From Hymenobacter daecheongensis DSM 21074 (lineage in GTDB: Bacteria > Bacteroidota > Bacteroidia > Cytophagales > Hymenobacteraceae), in contig NZ_FQYN01000009.1 of NCBI RefSeq assembly GCF_900141805.1, positions 62,001 to 126,000 on the forward strand: 64,000 nucleotides of DNA, given 5' to 3'. The position numbers and the translations under genes are program-made. Shown one piece after another: positions 59,886 through 64,000 of this stretch (position 1 is its first letter; each line of letters starts with the position of its first letter). The notes below the pieces were generated by a model, which worked only from the letters and a program-made list of their open reading frames with translations, was not told the origin of the DNA and ran no database searches.

Positions 59886-62636
59886 GTGAAATCCAGTACC
59901 GCTGCTCCTGCCAAAAAGCCCGTCCCGATGCATGGCTCCGCCGGCCCCGCCCCGGTGATTGACACGCCGCTGATGAAGCAGTACTACCAGCTCAAGCAGC
60001 AGTATCCCGGCGCTTTATTGCTGTTCCGCGTCGGCGACTTCTACGAAACCTTCGGCGAGGATGCCGTCACCACGGCCCGCATCGTGGACATCGTGCTAAC
60101 CAAGCGCGGAGCGGGCACGTCGTCGGAAGTGGCTTTGGCCGGCTTCCCCCACCACTCGCTCGATACCTACCTGCCCAAGCTCGTGCGGGCCGGGCAGCGC
60201 GTGGCCATTTGCGACCAGCTCGAAGACCCCAAGCTGGCCAAGGGCCTGGTCAAGCGCGGCGTGACGGAGCTGGTCACGCCCGGCGTGTCGTTTCACGACA
60301 ATGTGCTGGAACGCAAGAGCAACAACTACCTGGCCGCGGTGCATTTCGGCAAAACCGAGGCTGGCATCAGCTTCCTTGATATCAGCACCGGCGAGTTCCT
60401 GGTAGCGCAGGGCGACGTGGAATACCTGGGCAAGCTGCTCCAGAACTTCGCCCCGGCCGAGGTGCTGTTCTGCAAGCAGAGCCGCCAGCAGTTCGAAGGC
60501 CACTTCGGCCCCGACTACTGCCACTACGCGCTGGACGAGTGGGTTTTCGGCTTCGACTACGCCCACGATACGCTCACCCGCCACTTCAAAACCACTTCGC
60601 TTAAAGGCTACGGCATCGAGACGCTGCGCGAGGGCATCACCGCCGCCGGCTGCATCCTGCACTATCTGGCCGAAACCAAGCACGACGAGGTCGGCCACAT
60701 TGCCAACATTGCCCGCCTTGAAGAGGACAAATACGTCTGGCTCGACCGGTTCACCGTCCGCAACCTGGAGCTGGTGCAGCCCCAGCACCTGGGCGGCGTG
60801 CCCCTGATCGACATTCTGGACCAGACTGTGACGCCCATGGGCGCCCGCCTGCTGCGCAAGTGGGTGGTGCTGCCCCTCAAGGAGCCCGTCCAGATCCAGC
60901 GCCGCCTCGACACCGTGGACGGCCTGCTGCAGAACCCCGACCTGCTGGGCGAAATAGGCCAGCACCTGCGCCAGATCAACGACCTGGAGCGGCTGATTTC
61001 GAAGGTGGCGGTGCGCCGCATCAACCCCCGCGAGCTGCTTCAGCTCAGCCGGGCGCTGGACGCCATCGGGCCCATCCGGGCGCTGCTGGCCGGCTCGGGG
61101 CTGAAGGCTCTGGAAAAGCTGGCCGACCAGCTCCACGCCTGCGACGTGCTGCGGGAGGAAATCAAAGCCAAAATCCGCCCCGACGCCGGCGTGCTCACCA
61201 ACCAGGGCAACGTGCTCAACGACGGCGTGGACCCGGAGCTGGACGAGCTGCGCGGCATTGCCTTCTCGGGCAAGGACTACCTGTTCCAATTGCAGCAGCG
61301 CGAAATTCAGAACACCGGCATTTCGTCCCTGAAAGTGGCCTACAACAAGGTGTTTGGCTACTACCTCGAAGTCACCAACGCCCACAAGGACAAGGTGCCC
61401 GCCACCTGGATCCGGAAGCAGACCCTGGTGAATGCCGAGCGCTACATCACCGAGGAGCTGAAAACCTACGAGGAGAAAATCCTGCACGCCGAGGACCGCC
61501 TGTTCGTCATCGAGCAGAACCTGTACAATGAGCTGGTGCTGTCGGCCCTGGAGTTTGTGCCGCGCATCCAGCAGAACGCCCGCGCCGTGGCCGTGCTCGA
61601 CTGCCTGGCCAGCTTCGCCGCCACCGCCCGCCAGCACCGCTACGTGAAGCCCGTCGTCAACGACTCCACCCTGCTCGACATCCGCGCCGGCCGCCACCCC
61701 GTCATTGAGCGCCAATTGCCGCCCGGCGAAGCCTACATTCCCAACGACATCTGCCTCGACCAGGACGACCAGCAAATCGTCATTATCACCGGGCCCAACA
61801 TGGCCGGTAAGTCGGCCCTGCTGCGGCAGACGGCCCTGATCGTGCTGCTGGCCCAGATCGGCTCCTTCGTGCCCGCCGACGCGGCCACCATCGGCGTCAT
61901 CGACAAGATCTTCACCCGCGTGGGTGCCTCCGATAACCTCTCGAAGGGCGAAAGCACCTTCATGGTGGAGATGACCGAAACCGCCAGCATCCTGAACAAC
62001 CTCTCCGACCGCAGCCTGGTGCTGATGGACGAAATCGGGCGGGGCACCAGCACCTACGACGGCATCAGCATCGCCTGGGCCATCGTGGAGCACCTGCACA
62101 ACTTCCCCAAGGCCCGGGCCAAGACGCTCTTCGCCACCCACTACCACGAGCTGAACCAGCTGGCCGACGACTGCGAGCGGGTGCGCAACTACAACGTGGC
62201 CGTGCGCGAGGCCGACGGCCGCATCCTGTTCATGCGCAAGCTGGTGAAGGGCGGCTCCGAGCACAGCTTCGGCATCCATGTAGCCCGCATGGCCGGGATG
62301 CCCACCTCGGTGGTGCTGCGGGCCAACGAAATCATGCACCACCTGGAGCAGGAGCGCACCAACACCGAGGAAGCCGTCACCACCGAGTTTGACGACGTGC
62401 TGGCCGGGCTGGATGAGACCCCGAAAACCAACGGCCGCGCCCCCAAGGCTCAGCCCGCCGCCGCTGTAGCCACCGCGCCCCGCCCTAGCCTGCAGCTCAG
62501 CATGTTCGAGCCCGCCGACCCGGCCCTGGAGAAGATTCGTGACCTGCTCCAGCACCTCGACGTGAACACGCTCACGCCCATCGATGCCCTGCTCAAGCTC
62601 AATGAGCTGAAGCTGGCACTGGGCGGGAAGGGGTAG
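59886..62636 (+). CDS. mutS: DNA mismatch repair protein MutS
   Basis: 916 residues. It starts at GTG 59886; no closer ATG gives a complete N-terminus. The mismatch-binding Phe-x-Glu lies in [10 protein letters not shown] near residue 52. The lever and clamp regions follow, with [14 protein letters not shown] and [15 protein letters not shown]. The ATPase has Walker [14 protein letters not shown] near residue 637, [22 protein letters not shown] and THYHEL. The C-terminal [32 protein letters not shown] helps tetramer formation. It has a low-complexity N-terminal stretch of about 20 residues. mutL is not in the window. Confidence 0.97.
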   Translation: MKSSTAAPAKKPVPMHGSAGPAPVIDTPLMKQYYQLKQQYPGALLLFRVGDFYETFGEDAVTTARIVDIVLTKRGAGTSSEVALAGFPHHSLDTYLPKLVRAGQRVAICDQLEDPKLAKGLVKRGVTELVTPGVSFHDNVLERKSNNYLAAVHFGKTEAGISFLDISTGEFLVAQGDVEYLGKLLQNFAPAEVLFCKQSRQQFEGHFGPDYCHYALDEWVFGFDYAHDTLTRHFKTTSLKGYGIETLREGITAAGCILHYLAETKHDEVGHIANIARLEEDKYVWLDRFTVRNLELVQPQHLGGVPLIDILDQTVTPMGARLLRKWVVLPLKEPVQIQRRLDTVDGLLQNPDLLGEIGQHLRQINDLERLISKVAVRRINPRELLQLSRALDAIGPIRALLAGSGLKALEKLADQLHACDVLREEIKAKIRPDAGVLTNQGNVLNDGVDPELDELRGIAFSGKDYLFQLQQREIQNTGISSLKVAYNKVFGYYLEVTNAHKDKVPATWIRKQTLVNAERYITEELKTYEEKILHAEDRLFVIEQNLYNELVLSALEFVPRIQQNARAVAVLDCLASFAATARQHRYVKPVVNDSTLLDIRAGRHPVIERQLPPGEAYIPNDICLDQDDQQIVIITGPNMAGKSALLRQTALIVLLAQIGSFVPADAATIGVIDKIFTRVGASDNLSKGESTFMVEMTETASILNNLSDRSLVLMDEIGRGTSTYDGISIAWAIVEHLHNFPKARAKTLFATHYHELNQLADDCERVRNYNVAVREADGRILFMRKLVKGGSEHSFGIHVARMAGMPTSVVLRANEIMHHLEQERTNTEEAVTTEFDDVLAGLDETPKTNGRAPKAQPAAAVATAPRPSLQLSMFEPADPALEKIRDLLQHLDVNTLTPIDALLKLNELKLALGGKG

Positions 62637-62761
62637 AGGCGGTACGAAAACCGTCGCCGCTATTGGCGAAACAGCCAGGGTACGTCTGAAAATAATGTGT
62701 CTGACAATGAGGTAGAAGCGGTTTTTGCCTGAAATTTCAAGTGCTTTTTTTGCGCTGCCTC

Positions 62762-62791
62762 TTGACTTCAAGGAAAACGTGCTTACCTTTG
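62762..62791 (+). promoter_or_regulatory. Promoter of tRNA-Gly
   Basis: TTG at 62762-62764, a 19-base spacer and TACCTTTG at 62784-62791: exact fit to the Bacteroidota -33/-7 pattern. The tRNA begins 40 bases beyond, so transcription starts about 34 bases before the mature 5' end. Confidence 0.85.
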
Positions 62792-62831
62792 TCGCACCAT
62801 TAGCCACCAACACACCGGTGGCTTACCTCAA

Positions 62832-62904
62832 GCGAGAGTAGCTCAGTTGGTAGAGCGCGACCTTGCCAAGGTCGAGGTCGCGAGTTCGAACCTCGTCTCC
62901 CGCT
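62832..62904 (+). tRNA. tRNA-Gly (anticodon GCC)
   Basis: 73 bases fold as a cloverleaf: D-arm GCTC/GAGC, anticodon stem CGACC/GGTCG with loop TTGCCAA, T-arm GCGAG-TTCGAAC-CTCGT. The acceptor is GCGAGAG against CTCCCGC, with one mismatch, A4 against C69, where G4-C69 is normal. CCA is not encoded. A strong hairpin terminator follows. Confidence 0.95.
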
Positions 62905-62906
62905 CA

Positions 62907-62943
62907 GAAAAAAAGGATGTTGCTTCGGCAACATCCTTTTTTT
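62907..62943 (+). terminator. Intrinsic terminator of tRNA-Gly
   Basis: AAAAGGATGTTGC-TTCG-GCAACATCCTTTTTTT: a perfect stem with a UUCG tetraloop, three bases after the mature tRNA end. It separates tRNA-Gly from the HNH gene. Confidence 0.92.
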
Positions 62944-63013
62944 GTTTTTGGTGAGCTTGAAAATTTCATGTTTGAAAATGCAGCCGAGTCTTCCTTTTTT
63001 TGACTAGGAAAGC

Positions 63014-63021
63014 TATATTTG
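63014..63021 (+). promoter_or_regulatory. -7 element TATATTTG of the HNH gene
   Basis: An exact match to TAnnTTTG, 17 bases before the ATG at 63039. The HNH gene thus appears to have its own promoter downstream of the tRNA-Gly terminator. Confidence 0.6.
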
Positions 63022-63038
63022 GGAATACAGCTCGAAAC

Positions 63039-63518
63039 ATGCCGCCCAAAAAGACTGATGCCGAGTTTAGTGAAGCGGTAGCGCAAAGCCTATCGATGGC
63101 GCAGGTTATTATGCGGTTGGGCTTGATACCAGCCGGTGGCAACTATAAAACGGTGCAGACTCGCATTGCCCGCTTAGGGCTGAGCACGGCGCACTTCACG
63201 GGCCAGGCATGGAATACAGGTGCCCGCTTTCAGCATTTTGGCCGGCGAGCGGGCTGGGAAGAGATTCTAGTCGAAAACTCTCCTTACACCTCCAGCAACC
63301 GGTTGAAACGACGGCTGTTGCAGTCAGCACGCAAGGAAGCAAAGTGCGAAGTATGCGGCCTATTGGAGTGGTTGGGCCAGCCGATTCCGCTGGAGTTACA
63401 CCACTTGAATGGCGTCAATAATGACCATCGGATTGAGAATTTACAGTTATTATGCCCAAATTGCCACGCTCAAACCCCAACGTATAGAGGCAAGAATCAA
63501 CGCGCCAGAGTGGTGTAA
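63039..63518 (+). CDS. HNH endonuclease-like protein between two tRNA genes
   Basis: 159 residues from the ATG at 63039. The N-terminal part (SMAQVIMRLGLIPAGGNYKTVQTRIARLGL then STAHFTGQAWNTG) is the DNA-binding region typical of a widespread HNH family. The catalytic region has CEVC, LELHHLNGVNNDHRIENLQLLCPNCHAQT: two zinc Cys pairs and the His-His...Asn...His motif. The final codons, R A R V V and stop (63504-63518), lie inside the 5' end of the tRNA-Leu gene. GC is lower than for neighbouring genes. It could be a selfish endonuclease or a defence nuclease; the sequence does not decide. Confidence 0.9.
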   Translation: MPPKKTDAEFSEAVAQSLSMAQVIMRLGLIPAGGNYKTVQTRIARLGLSTAHFTGQAWNTGARFQHFGRRAGWEEILVENSPYTSSNRLKRRLLQSARKEAKCEVCGLLEWLGQPIPLELHHLNGVNNDHRIENLQLLCPNCHAQTPTYRGKNQRARVV

Positions 63519-63587
63519 CCGGTAGCCACGCGGCACTTAAAATGCCGTTTCCGTAAGGAAGTACGGGTTCGATTCCCGTCTCTGGTA
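63504..63587 (+). tRNA. tRNA-Leu (anticodon TAA)
   Basis: 84 bases with a long variable arm (TTTCCGTAAGGAAG), as leucine tRNAs have. Acceptor GCCAGAG pairs with CTCTGGT (G1-U72 wobble). The anticodon loop reads CTTAAAA with TAA. T-arm ends GGG-TTCGATT-CCC. CCA is not encoded. Its first 15 bases are also the last five codons of the HNH gene. Confidence 0.93.
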
Positions 63588-63593
63588 CTTCAG

Positions 63594-63629
63594 AAAAACC
63601 CTTTTCGCCACCCGCGGGAAGGGTTTTTT
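63594..63629 (+). terminator. Intrinsic terminator of tRNA-Leu
   Basis: AAAAACCCTT and AAGGGTTTTT arms with a loop of about 15 bases, six bases after the tRNA end. Confidence 0.85.
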
Positions 63630-63681
63630 ACTGCCAGCTTCTTTCGTTAGCCTCGTATTTCTCAACGCGGCCGGTTTTGCC

Positions 63682-63689
63682 TATTTTTG
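63682..63689 (+). promoter_or_regulatory. -7 element TATTTTTG
   Basis: An exact match to TAnnTTTG, 31 bases before the ATG at 63721. Confidence 0.55.
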
Positions 63690-63720
63690 AGAGCTACCAC
63701 CTCTATCCGCTGCTATTCTC

Positions 63721-64000
63721 ATGGATGATTTACGGACTACCCTGCTCTCCTTCTCCGCGGAGGACCGCAAAGAGCTGGGCCGTTTCATCCAGCGGCAGGG
63801 CAAGGCGCAGAAGGGCCGCCTCGATGTGCGCCTGTTCGACCTGCTGTTGCAGTCGCGCGAGTACACGACCGATGAGCTGCTGCCCCGCCTTTACCCCGAC
63901 GACGATGAGCCCAACGCCACGGCCTACTACGCCCTGCGCAAGCGCCTGCTGAGCCACATCACCGACTTTCTGCTGCTGCGCCAGCGCCACCACGACCCCA
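63721..64000 (+). CDS. Unknown helical protein, 5' part only
   Basis: The gene starts at the ATG at 63721 and runs off the window end. The 93 visible residues begin MDDLRTTLLSFSAEDRKELG and continue with charged helices (FIQRQGKAQKGRLDVRLFDLLLQ, YYALRKRLLSHITDFLLLRQRHH). They suggest a helical-repeat protein of the TPR-like kind, but no complete repeat is visible. No signal peptide. I do not recognise the family. Confidence 0.8.
   Translation, partial: MDDLRTTLLSFSAEDRKELGRFIQRQGKAQKGRLDVRLFDLLLQSREYTTDELLPRLYPDDDEPNATAYYALRKRLLSHITDFLLLRQRHHDP

Noticed and set aside
60096-62813. 905-residue frame opposite mutS
   Set aside because: Antisense of mutS, Val/Gln/Gly-rich and without motifs.

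Overview
The window looks like chromosomal DNA of a high-GC member of the Bacteroidota, most likely Hymenobacter or a close relative. Several secreted proteins end in the type IX secretion (T9SS) type A sorting domain (YPNPA...GxYxxxxxxxxxxxxxRFxKx). Promoters fit the Bacteroidota -33 TTG / -7 TAnnTTTG pattern, best seen in front of a tRNA-Gly gene. Lipoproteins and periplasmic families (DUF2141, DUF2147, DUF6268) fit too. There are no rRNA genes, transposases, prophage or CRISPR array.

Layout. 1-4.3 kb: the end of an unknown gene, a 21-bp phased repeat array, a STAS-like protein and a one-polypeptide MmeI-type restriction-modification enzyme. 4.3-7.1 kb: polyphosphate kinase and a SixA-type phosphatase. 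7.2-10.5 kb: two tandem secreted M43 metalloproteases. 10.7-15.8 kb: HflX, a cytochrome c lipoprotein, a glycosyltransferase, RfbC and MurF. 15.9-22.8 kb: a secreted FG-GAP protein, an omega-amidase/aminotransferase pair and a PAS-rich histidine kinase. 23-33.4 kb: MsrA, a second STAS-like paralogue, a sphingolipid-desaturase-like enzyme, DUF2141, a large peptidase/propeller/barrel protein, a DUF1905 protein, a FrnE-like oxidoreductase, a lipoprotein, a third STAS-like paralogue and a DUF6268/DUF2147 pair. 33.6-36.7 kb: a helical protein, a second 21-bp phased array and an AT-rich two-gene ATPase/TOPRIM-like module. 36.7-47.4 kb: Mfd carrying an in-frame palindromic insertion, a DUF457 membrane protein, an NYN-cold-shock fusion, a thioesterase, an Mpo1-like protein, a GNAT enzyme, YajQ, TerC and a membrane J-domain protein. 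47.5-53 kb: two more T9SS metalloproteases. 53-59 kb: a complete RND efflux operon. 59-64 kb: a SpoU methyltransferase, MutS, tRNA-Gly, an HNH gene, tRNA-Leu and the start of an unknown gene.

Most of the window is housekeeping and envelope biology. The accessory signal lies in the two putative defence loci (MmeI-type enzyme; ATPase plus TOPRIM-like protein), in an HNH gene wedged between two tRNA genes, and in intergenic DNA full of structured repeats. The repeats fall into two groups. Two arrays keep an exact 21-bp register (19 and 11 copies). Several unrelated families of long inverted repeats lie between genes, and some supply start-proximal or stop codons to the neighbouring genes. Each 21-bp array lies close to one of the two defence-like loci; whether that matters is unknown.
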